A stretch of 32,131 nt of DNA from a virus. The stretch's first letter is position 1. Each line of letters opens with the position of its first letter. Under the pieces are notes generated by a model that had not been told where the DNA came from, ran no database searches, and saw only the letters and a program-made list of their open reading frames with translations. The DNA lies in the IMG/VR virus record IMGVR_UViG_3300036406_001206, positions 1 through 32,131 of that record. One strand, given 5' to 3'. Position numbers and translations under genes: made by a program. This document shows positions 1-9,000 of this stretch, piece after piece.

Positions 1-91
1 GTAGAAAAGTGTAAGTAGTGGAAATAATAGGATTACACCAAGTGCCAATAGTAACAGATACATCACCTTTAGAAATAATGAGAGTTGTCAT
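1..91 (-). CDS. Hypothetical phage protein, N-terminal fragment (cut by window edge)
   Basis: A leftward gene starts at the ATG complementary to 89-91 and runs off the left end after about 30 codons (begins MTTLIISKGDVSVTIGTWCN). An AAAAGGAA ribosome binding site lies just upstream on the minus strand, and no stop occurs before the edge. It is divergent from the tail-tube gene, 34 bp away. The fragment is too short to identify; the alternating hydrophobic pattern suggests beta strands. Confidence 0.6.
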   Translation of the reverse strand, partial: MTTLIISKGDVSVTIGTWCNPIISTTYTFL

Positions 92-125
92 ATAAATTCC
101 TTTTCATTTTAAATATGAGGTAAAT

Positions 126-857
126 ATGGCTAATCGCTATAAATCAACTGGAGCCGGCACAAAGATTGAGATATATCCTCAACATGACTGTTTATCCCGT
201 ACTCCCGCTCCTGTTTCAGTAGCCACAACCGGAGCTGTTGCAGATGCAGGTGATACGACTATTACAGTTGCTTTTTCTCCAGCATTGACTAAACCTATTT
301 TAGCACCAATGTGGGCGACAGCAACCGATCCAGCGACAGGAAAAGAGGTTGACTTTAAAATCACCGCTGATGTGGCTATTGGTGCAACTAGTTTAACCGT
401 AGTGGCATTGGCTAATGATATTCCTAGCGGATCGTTGATTACTTTTCCTGTAACATTCCCTGGTCGTAGCTCCTGTAATTGGCAACCATCAAACCAATCT
501 AATGCTATGCAAACATTAGATGAAGCTGGCTGGGAGTCTTCTACTCCTACCACAAAAGGCGGTAGTTTCCAGCTAGAAGGATACTGCTGGATGACGTTAC
601 CAGCTTGGCGTATTTTAGAATACGCAGCTAGAAACAATGAAATGGTATGGGCAAGAATCACCTATCCCAAACCCGCCTGTCCTGACTTTGACGGTTATGA
701 TCATGGTGACGTAATTGAAGGATTCTTTTTCCCTGATCAAGGTGTTCCCATTGATGCACCGGCAGAAAGTCCTATTATGAGTAGTATTACTTTGAAATTG
801 GATGGAGCACCGCTTCGTTGGTTAGAGCCTGGTAAATATCCTTTACCTGCTCTGTAA
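126..857 (+). CDS. Probable major tail tube protein
   Basis: 243 aa, with TGAGG upstream of the ATG. The N-terminal half holds two related beta-rich stretches (about residues 33-60, GAVADAGDTTITVAF, and 80-108, ADVAIGATSLTVVAL); this GDTTITV/GATSLTV style is common in phage tail tube and other virion beta proteins. The second half (about 115-243) is rich in W, Y, P and G, as in a folded virion subunit. The identification rests mainly on context: it is the first gene of an ordered series of tail assembly chaperone with frameshift, two joining proteins and tape measure, where long-tailed phages place the tube gene. It could instead be another abundant structural protein. No catalytic motif is visible. 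Confidence 0.6.
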   Translation: MANRYKSTGAGTKIEIYPQHDCLSRTPAPVSVATTGAVADAGDTTITVAFSPALTKPILAPMWATATDPATGKEVDFKITADVAIGATSLTVVALANDIPSGSLITFPVTFPGRSSCNWQPSNQSNAMQTLDEAGWESSTPTTKGGSFQLEGYCWMTLPAWRILEYAARNNEMVWARITYPKPACPDFDGYDHGDVIEGFFFPDQGVPIDAPAESPIMSSITLKLDGAPLRWLEPGKYPLPAL

Positions 858-879
858 CACATCAAGGTATTATAATAGG

Positions 880-909
880 TAGCAGTTGGAGTCATTTCTC
901 TGACTGCTA
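880..909 (+). other. Intergenic hairpin between tail tube and chaperone genes
   Basis: TAGCAGT (880-886) pairs with ACTGCTA (903-909), a 7-bp perfect stem with a 16-nt loop. No T-run follows, so it is not an ordinary terminator. A TATAAT box lies just before it at 871-876. It could limit read-through or stabilise an mRNA end between the abundant tube protein and the chaperone. Role is inferred only. Confidence 0.35.
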
Positions 910-944
910 AACTTTCAGATTGAAACGAATAAAAAGGATAAATT

Positions 945-1727
945 ATGGGTTTTCCATTTAAAACAAGAGCCACATCGGAGTTCGTAACACTTACCACTAA
1001 AAACGGTGATAGCTTTGAAATTGAGAGTAGAAATGATATTACCGTATTAGAAGACAGCAAATATCAGCAATTATTACAAGAACATAATGTCAAAGATGAA
1101 ACACGATTATTATTAGACTTAGCTGCTTTGATTAGTCGAGAAAAAGGGGTAACTGCTGACCGTGCCTTAAAAGTTATTATTCCTACTCAAGATATAACGA
1201 CTGATGAAGAAAAGGAATTAGAAAAAGAAAACGATAAAATCAGAGGTGAATATACCGGTAAAATCGTTGAGCTAAATACTGAGATTATCTTAGCTTCTGC
1301 TAGTAAGTCTCTCTTTGGTGCTTATGTCATCTACCCTAGATTGTTAGGTCCGATTGAGGCTCGCATTAAAGAGATTAAAGCCAAATCTGCTGGTCGTGAT
1401 TATACTGAGGAGGAAAAAGTAGAAGTATCTATTTTGGAACAACAGATTGATGACATCAACGGATGGACGTTAGAAGACATCAAGCAATTACCAAAACAGG
1501 TAGTTGAGGCATTGGCTAAGTTTTTTAATACTGAATCCGCTGGTAAGCAGGAGGTGGCAGTAGATGAGGAATCGGGAAAATCATCATCCCCCAGAAAGAG
1601 CAAGTCCTCAAATACAAAAGACAAGAGCCTACCGACTGGGGAAAAATCTACTGGAGAATCCAACGGTACTGGCCCCATGACAGAAGATTTAGTTATGGTG
1701 AGTTCGGGTATCAGTCAAGAGGGTTAA
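945..1727 (+). CDS. Tail assembly chaperone, short (zero-frame) form
   Basis: 260 aa; AAAAGGAT precedes the ATG. Residues 1-200 are acidic and alpha-helical with short coiled-coil stretches (around 85-110 and 145-170). From about residue 205 the zero-frame protein becomes a low-complexity S/K/T/G tail (ESGKSSSPRKSKSS), typical of the end of a G-type chaperone read past its frameshift site. Position directly between the tail tube and the joining/tape measure genes fits the G/GT pair of lambda-like tails, which coat the tape measure during tail assembly and are absent from the finished virion. A slippery heptamer lies in phase at codons 211-212 and leads to a second product. Confidence 0.7.
   Translation: MGFPFKTRATSEFVTLTTKNGDSFEIESRNDITVLEDSKYQQLLQEHNVKDETRLLLDLAALISREKGVTADRALKVIIPTQDITTDEEKELEKENDKIRGEYTGKIVELNTEIILASASKSLFGAYVIYPRLLGPIEARIKEIKAKSAGRDYTEEEKVEVSILEQQIDDINGWTLEDIKQLPKQVVEALAKFFNTESAGKQEVAVDEESGKSSSPRKSKSSNTKDKSLPTGEKSTGESNGTGPMTEDLVMVSSGISQEG
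1574..1580 (+). promoter_or_regulatory. Programmed -1 ribosomal frameshift site (GGGAAAA)
   Basis: The heptamer GGGAAAA lies exactly in the X_XXY_YYZ phase of the upstream gene (zero frame TCG GGA AAA). A -1 slip gives GGG AAA and continues in a frame open from 1568 to the stop at 2233. AGGAGG at 1549-1554 and GAGGA at 1566-1570 could pair with 16S rRNA and stimulate slippage. A later G4A5 run near 1638-1646 is out of phase. Site and phase are read directly; efficiency cannot be judged. Confidence 0.75.
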
Positions 1728-2233
1728 TACTTCAGGCGTTGAGGGAAGGAGAGGAATTAGCAAGAGAACAATTACATTTACAGGAATTGGCAATAGCACA
1801 GCTAACTTCTGTTTATGTCAACTCTCAGAAGACAAAACCACCTTATACCAGCCCAAAAGACTTTTGCTTATTCCGTCCTTCTGACCAACGCTTTTCACCT
1901 ATCTTGTGTCGGGTCGTCAAGTCATTATTGAGGGAAAAGAAATTACCTAATTGGGTGATAGGATGGCTACCTCACGATGAATTAACTCAGGGCGATACCT
2001 TACCAGATCATGCAGTGCCAGTCAAACATTTAAGAGCGTTAATGGCTCCGGGTGTGGTGATCTTTTCCCCTAATGTGACTGACAACTATATTAAGTTTCC
2101 ACTTGCTCTAATAGAGGGAGTACAAGGCAGTAAGAGAGTTTATTGCATTGATACTAGGGAACACTTTGATATAGAAATACCATCTGTATTTGATGAGTTT
2201 GTATTAGATGAGATTTGGGAGCGAGTATCGTGA
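1580..2233 (+). CDS. Tail assembly chaperone, -1 frameshift extension (T part of a GT-type fusion)
   Basis: After the slip at 1574-1580 this frame adds 217 residues to the first 212 of the upstream gene, giving a predicted 429-aa fusion. The stretch overlapping the upstream frame looks protein-like (QKEQVLKYKRQEPTDW, then YWRIQRYWPHDRRFSYGEFG), unlike the low-complexity zero frame there. It runs without a break into LILQALREGEELAREQLHLQ and a folded-looking C-terminal half. The only independent start (TTG at 1739) has no ribosome binding site, so translation by frameshift is favoured. In the lambda family the extended GT form binds the tape measure protein, encoded three genes downstream. Confidence 0.65.
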   Translation: MIIPQKEQVLKYKRQEPTDWGKIYWRIQRYWPHDRRFSYGEFGYQSRGLILQALREGEELAREQLHLQELAIAQLTSVYVNSQKTKPPYTSPKDFCLFRPSDQRFSPILCRVVKSLLREKKLPNWVIGWLPHDELTQGDTLPDHAVPVKHLRALMAPGVVIFSPNVTDNYIKFPLALIEGVQGSKRVYCIDTREHFDIEIPSVFDEFVLDEIWERVS

Positions 2234-2649
2234 GAAGACCGAAACAATCCAAGTTTAAAATTAATTATCAAGGTTTGGCACAGTTAAAACGAATGATCAC
2301 TGAATCATTTGAAGAGACTATTAAAGAGCTTGGCATGGAATTTGAGGCGGTCATCTCAGATGCTAATGCTTTTGCCGACATAGGGGTATTTAACCAGGAT
2401 ATTATTTGGTCTGGTCGATTAAAAGAATCTCAACAATTAGAGCTATCAACAGAAGGAAATAAAGCAAAAGCATCCTGGCGATGGGACCCGGTCGATCCTG
2501 AAACTGGAGACCATTATGCCGGTGATGTTTTTGTTGGTTTTACTACCTGGTCCGGTCGGTTTATCCCTGGTAGAAACTGGCCGGACAAAGGGATTGAGAG
2601 ATACGATCCATTCGACAATTTTGTGGTGAAGTTAAAGGCAAAATTATGA
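2230..2649 (+). CDS. Probable head-tail joining / tail completion protein
   Basis: 139 aa. The GTG at 2230 overlaps the preceding stop (GTGA) and has GGGAG upstream; an in-frame TTG at 2215 is less likely. The N-terminus is basic (RRPKQSKFK), followed by a helix and a W/G-rich beta region (WSGRLKESQQ around 52, YAGDVFVGFTTWSGRFIPGR around 102). Size and place between the chaperone and the tail-terminator-sized gene suggest an HK97 gp10-like neck protein. The family assignment rests on context and general pattern, not on a diagnostic motif. Confidence 0.5.
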   Translation: MRRPKQSKFKINYQGLAQLKRMITESFEETIKELGMEFEAVISDANAFADIGVFNQDIIWSGRLKESQQLELSTEGNKAKASWRWDPVDPETGDHYAGDVFVGFTTWSGRFIPGRNWPDKGIERYDPFDNFVVKLKAKL

Positions 2650-3083
2650 GCAACATTGCTAATTATTTTTCTGATACAGCTATGGCGATTAAGTCTAGCT
2701 GTATTTCTAATTTAAAGGATTTATTGACTACTTATACTTTACCTAGTGGAGTCATAGTAGATGCTGTAGCTATTAATCCTATTTTAGGTAACGATGTATT
2801 CCCGCCAGAAGGTACTAAAACAGGTGAGGGAATAGAGGTTGTTATTTATTATCCTGAAGCGAGAGTCAACCAAATATTAGCCGGTTATTCCCGTGATTAT
2901 TTATGGCAAATATATCTTAAACAATGGGATTTAAAAAGTGATACGTTAGAGGCATCGGAGTTATTGATTGATGCTTTGCCGTATCAAGTTAAAAATTGTT
3001 TTAGAAATAGGCAAAATAGCTTGTTAAATCAGCCTGAAATATGTAAGATAGAAGTAATTATTGGTATTGCGGGGAGTTGGTAA
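2646..3083 (+). CDS. Putative tail terminator / minor tail protein
   Basis: 145 aa; start overlaps the previous stop (ATGA), indicating translational coupling. An alpha/beta protein: N-terminal helix (IANYFSDTAMAIKSSCI), then YYPEARVNQILAGYSRDYLW, then LEASELLIDALPYQ. This outline and its size agree with tail terminator subunits, which cap the tail tube at the head end and usually lie just before the tape measure in this gene order. No signature motif is visible, so the function comes from gene order. Confidence 0.4.
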   Translation: MSNIANYFSDTAMAIKSSCISNLKDLLTTYTLPSGVIVDAVAINPILGNDVFPPEGTKTGEGIEVVIYYPEARVNQILAGYSRDYLWQIYLKQWDLKSDTLEASELLIDALPYQVKNCFRNRQNSLLNQPEICKIEVIIGIAGSW

Positions 3084-3085
3084 TT

Positions 3086-6000
3086 ATGGTTATGGTAGGT
3101 GGCGTTGAGATTGCTGTTGATCTTAATTATGATGGGATTGAGCAGACGTTAAAGGAATTAGATAATAGTATAAAAAAAATAAAAGGAATAGACATAACTC
3201 CTTCACAAGAGAGTGTGAACAACGCCAAAATATTTATAAACAAATCGTTTGCCACTCCTATTCCTTTATTTTTCTCGGTAGATCAGAAAAATCTAAAAGA
3301 GATAAAAAGAAATATATCTGGTAGAAATTTCAATAGAACAACCGGACGCACCACGACTCAAGGAAGTATCAATCAAACAGAGAAATCAACAAGACAGTCA
3401 TCTGGATTAGAAAATATTTTAACAGAAAAATTTGGGTTGCTGATTAATGCAATCAACACATCTAGCGAAAAGATGACACAAGAGATAACAAAAGAAGTAA
3501 AGAAAATAAATGGATTCAGTATAATAAAAGACACTTTACAGAACACAATGCAGTCAGCTAACTTAGTATTAGTTAGTAGAGCGGGAAAACAAATAGAAGA
3601 AAAAGGAGCGGCTGAACCATTCAAAAAGGCACTCGATACTGTCTTGTCAGGAGTGGTAGACGTAGCATCTCAATATATAGATACAAAAAAAATGAATGAT
3701 GCCGCTTCTAACTTTGTAAATGTTCTTAATAGCGGATCAGAGTCTTTTCAAAGAGTATTCCACACTCCTTCTATCGAAGCTGTAATGGACACAGTGGCAT
3801 CTAGTTTTTCCTCTGTCAAAAAAGAAGCGAAAGGATTGGCGACAAGCATATCAGAGAAAAAAAAAGAATTAGACTTGATTGAGTTGTTTGACAACCCAAA
3901 ACCCGTGGAATCAGAAGGAAAGCCTAGTCTTCCACAGGAAAAAGCTCTCATGGTAATAGAGGAAGCAAAAAGACAACTGAGAGCGACTGAATTAGTTTTC
4001 AAAGATAGATTAGAGTTATCAGCGGGAGATAGAGAAGAAGCAATACAGTCATTAAACAATTTCATCAATACCATTGAAAAAAATGTAAAATCTTTTGACA
4101 CAAAAGGACTAAAAGTAAATGGGAAAAACTTTAACCAGTCAATAAACGCTACGATGTCAAGGTTGAAGCAGATGAGAGGGGTAGTCTCTGAACAGCAAGA
4201 CGGTCCCAAAAAAGAAGAAGAAAACAGTAATAAAATAGACGGAAGCGAACCAATAAATAAAGGAATCAATCTGTCTAGCCTTTTGTCTGATTCGATGAAA
4301 TCATTAGATATTTCATCGTTCCAAGCAATAGGAAAAAATATTGTAGATGGGATATTAAACGGGGTAGATACTTCTTTTCTTTTAGATATAGGGAAAACAA
4401 TAGGAGAATCCTTAGTGACAGGAATAAAAACAATACTACAGATAAATTCTCCATCGAAAGTATTTGAACAAATAGGTCACTATATAGTTGAAGGATTGTC
4501 TATTGGATTAGATAAGTTATCAGTAACTGGAGACGCTTCTTTTTCTGAACTACGAATGAGCATAAAAGTATGGACAGATAAAATAATAGAAGATATAAAC
4601 AATGCACCAGATAATTTCTCTTTCTTTTACAAAAACTTAACAGAAAACCTCGATTTCTTTCTTAAAAAAACACAGACAAAAGTAAAAAGATTTATTCGAG
4701 ATTTTCCTGTTTTACTCACAGAATCTTTTGACAAGATAGAGCCTGCTTTGCTTCAGTTAGATAAAGATATAGATGATTTTTTTAGCAACTTAAGTATAGA
4801 CTCCGTAAAAGAGATCGGAGCAAATATAATAAAGGGAATAATGAATGGAATAGAAATACCTTTGTTGCAAAACATAGGGAACACGATAGGAGAAGAAATA
4901 ACAGAGTCAACAAAAGACGCTCTACAAATAAATTCACCATCAAAAGTGTTTGAGCAGATAGGTTCTTTTCTTGTTGACGGGCTTAAAAAAGGTTTCTCCG
5001 AAAACATAAGTGTTTTTGTTTCAGAGATAGGAAAAGACTTAGAGATAGACCCCAAAAAACTTCTTGCCCCTATTACGGCATTGTTTTCAGGAGAAATAAA
5101 AAAAAGTCTAAAGGGTTTTAGGTCTTTAATCAAAACATTGCTATCAGAATTGACGGAAGATGTAGATAACTTTATAAAAGCTCATATAAAAACAATAGTA
5201 AATAACGTAAGCAAAGAAATTCCTGTTTTATTTTCGGAGTTACAAGAAGACTTAAATACAATAGGGGGAAGTTTAAGGTGGTTGTTTTTAGGAGAGGGGG
5301 ACGATTTTAAAGAAGTAGGTGCAAACATTGCGAAAGGAGTAAAAGAGGGGGTCGAAACTGAAGGAATAGACGGACTAGGAAAAGAGATAGGAGACACCAT
5401 AGTCAATGAAGCGAAAGATGTATTAGACATAAATTCACCTTCTGGTGTCTTCAAATGGATAGGAGAACAGATAGTAAAGGGTTTATCCGTCGGAACATTA
5501 AAGATGAGTTCCGTTTCCTCTCGTTGGTTTGATGTTTCAGATGCCATAAAGAAGGCGGATATTTTTGTACAAAAAATAAAAAACAAGATAGAGAAGACCG
5601 GAAAAAAAATATCTCTGCAAATAGATGTATCCAAGGCTTTGTTTTCAAATAAGTCTTCATTTGGTCAAAATAGCTTGCCTGATTTTATTTCAAAAATGTC
5701 AAGACAAACCAGCCAAGAATGGGAAAAAATGCTTGTTTCTTCAGGACAACTAGATAAGGCTCTAGTGACAACAGAAAATAGGCTTGATAGCTTATATAAA
5801 TCAATGGACGAGGAGATAGAGGAAACAGCGATAAAGAAAATAAGGGATGAAATAGAAGAAACTTTGGTTGACCTAAAAGAGATAGAAGACCAAAGGTTTA
5901 ATATCCAAATAAAAGCCACTGAGCTGAACAAAATTGATGAGATGATCCACAGTCTTTCCCGGTTAGATACAGTAGGCTCTAAAACAAAAGAGCAAATAAA

Positions 6001-9000
6001 AGAGATAGAAGATCAAATTAAAAGCCTGCAATCAAGTATAAATGGGTCTATTGATATTGAAATGCCGGATATAAGCAGAGTACATCAACAAGAAGACATT
6101 TTACCTCAAACTGATGGAATAACAGAATTACCGTCTTTGCTCCAAGGTATCATTCCTTTAGCGGGATCATTGGCTGCCATTTTTGCCATAAGCAGAATAC
6201 CTTTTCTCGATGAGATAAAGTCTTTTGCCGGGGCAGGACTTGCTTTATCTATAGAGTTTCAATCCATGTCTTTAGCTATCAATTTTCTTGAAGGTTCAGC
6301 TGAGAAAGGAACTAAAAAGATAAAAGAATTAAAGTCGTTATCTAATGAAATGGGCGTGAGCTTTAAAACAATAGGGAAGGGATACAAACAATTGGCTGCG
6401 TCAACCCGCAACACATCTTTAGAAGGAAAAACAACAGACGACCTAACAAAAAGCATAACTCAAGCGGGGAGGGTGTTTGGCATGACATCTGACGAAATAG
6501 AGGGTTCTTTTCTCGCCGTATCTCAAATGGCAGGAAAAGGCTCTGTTTCAGCAGAAGAATTGCGAGGGCAATTGGCCGAGCGTATTCCTGGTGCGTTCCA
6601 GATAGCGGCTAGAGCTATGAAAATGACAGAAAAAGAGTTGTTTCAATTGATGGCGACAGGGAATATGGCATCAACAACTTTTTTGCCTGCATTTGCTAAA
6701 CAATTAGATATTGAGACAAAAGGTGGTTTATCTGGTGGAACAAAATCACTTGCGTCTGATATTGAAAGATTTAACACGGCACTAACTGAACTACAGATAA
6801 CGATAGGATCAGTTATAGGGCCTATTCACCAGTTGATTACAAAAATGGGAACGGTTGCTTTAAACAAGGCTAATGAAACGGTCCCTATCTTTTTACTAAA
6901 AATGCCATTTCTTATAACTGGGGCGGTCCTTGCTATGGGGAAAGGACTGACTTCTTTTTCTAAAATAGTATCTGTTTTAATGGGGTTTTTTGGGAAGTTA
7001 ACAGAGAAAGTGGGGTTGACAGCCGTAGCAGGCAGGATGTCGGCTAGTCTTTTCTACAAAGGATGGGCTGTAGCCTTGGCTACTATAGGAAAAATGCTGC
7101 TTGTCTTTTTTGCGAAGACGGCACTTTTTACTCTATCGATAGAAATAGGGATAGGAATATTTAAGCAATTCCAGGCAGAGTTTGGCAAATCAACTGTTTA
7201 CGACCAATGGGCTAATAATATAGAGTCAAACGTTGACAGAGTAAACGAAGCTATCAAAACGTCTCTTGATTCTATGACGGCATTATCCAATGTCAAACCT
7301 AGTAACCAAATAGCATCAAGTGGGAATTGGTGGCTAGAAATGGGAGAAAACGCTTTGGGATTAGTCGGGATGGATTCACGCAGCCGGTTAGACAAGGCAG
7401 TTAAAAAAGCAAACGAGAAACGGGCGAAAGAAGGAAAAGCACCTGTATCACAAGAAGAAATAGGGGCGGCTATTGACGCTCTATACAACATCGATCGTTC
7501 TCAATTAGGCGGGGGAGCTAGACAACGAGACAAGGCAATAATTGAAAGAGAAAAACTATCTAGGATAAGAGATGAAAACTTCTACAATCCTATCCAACAA
7601 ACAATGGAGCAATACAAATTTGGTAAGTCAGGTCCGTTAGCAGAAATAGAAAAACTAGAAAAGAAAATCAAAGGATTAAAAGCACAACAAGCAGTGTTAG
7701 ACCCCGCCGATGTAGAAACAGCCCAAAAACTAACCAAAGAAATAGGACTAGCGGAAAAAGCTAAACAAGATTTACTGGGTCCTTTAGATGCACAAGAATC
7801 TGGTTTAAGACAGGCGTTAAAAGACGACCAAGAAAAGCTAGATAAATATAATCAGGCTATTCTTGACCAAAATTCTGATGACAAAGAAAAAAGAAAAGCA
7901 GCCGAGGCATTCCTGAGAACTCCTGGTCATGACCCTCAGTCAATGTCAGGGGTAGCTAGAGATATTGACCAAACCACTAAAGCATTAAACCTCTACCAAC
8001 AAGAGCAAGCTAAAGCCGGTGCATTCAATAACACCAAGAAATTAGCTATGGCAATGATGGAGTTAGGATTTGCTTTTGCTAGTGTAGAAAAACGTATTAA
8101 CGCCATCAATGCCAGCAAACTAAAAGAGATAGCACAACTCCAAGTAAAAGGATTCTCAACGGATCAATTTAATGACACGAATACAGGACTAAGAACCGCA
8201 GAAGAACAGTACAATAACACTCAGAGGTTGTTAAAAGAAAGAAAAGCCAAGATGAAGGAATTGGAAACAAATTTGGCTTTAAACCCTACCAAAACAGCGG
8301 CTGATCAATTAATAGGTGCAGAAGAAGAAAAACGTGGAAGAAAACTTACTAGCGAAGAAGTTAATATGCTGGCCGAACTTTACGCTAAAGAAGGGCAAGA
8401 ACAATTAAAACAGGCACTAACAGCAGAGGCTACTTTAAGAGATGAACGGTTAAAGAATTTAGAGCTAGAAAAACAATCTGTAGATGATATTTACAATATC
8501 AGGCAAGCCAGACAAGCCCACTATCTAGCCATCTACGAAGATGCTATAGATGAAATAAAACAATTAGACCAACGTAATCTAAGTAATGCTACGACCGGAG
8601 CGAATAACCAATTAGCTAGAGGTTTACGGTCTGATCTAGGGGCGGAGGACAAATTCAATGTCAAGACAACCGGGATGCAATATATCAAGGTACAAAAAGA
8701 CATAGAGAATAATGCCTTGGCAATGAAGAGTCTAAAGCAGGCTTATTTTGAAGGCAAGCTAAGTTTAGAGCAATATACCACTAAGAGCCGGGCTTTATTA
8801 ACAGAAGACGCTCAACTAAAACAACAATTAGTCGAGCAGGAAATATCTTATATTAGGGCTATTTCTCAAGCCAGAATGAACGCATTACAACGGATCAAAG
8901 AATCCCGTGATGCTAATACAGAAATAGCCAACTCTGGTCGAACCAAAGCTATTACAAAAAGCTCTATTAGTAAGTTTAGGACTGATGAGTTCTTAACCAA

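Noticed and set aside
1564-1680. 38-codon frame with ATG after AGGAGG in the chaperone overlap
   Set aside because: The spacing is reasonable, but the peptide is short and low-complexity; the AGGAGG is better explained as an internal stimulator or chance.
1739-2233. Independent gene starting at TTG 1739
   Set aside because: No ribosome binding site, a rare start codon, and the frame is open and protein-like back to 1568, upstream of which an in-phase slippery site lies.
3373-7491. Many leftward reading frames inside the tape measure gene
   Set aside because: They lie opposite a strongly supported long gene, are rich in F, S and I as expected from antisense of K/E/I coding, and have no start signals.
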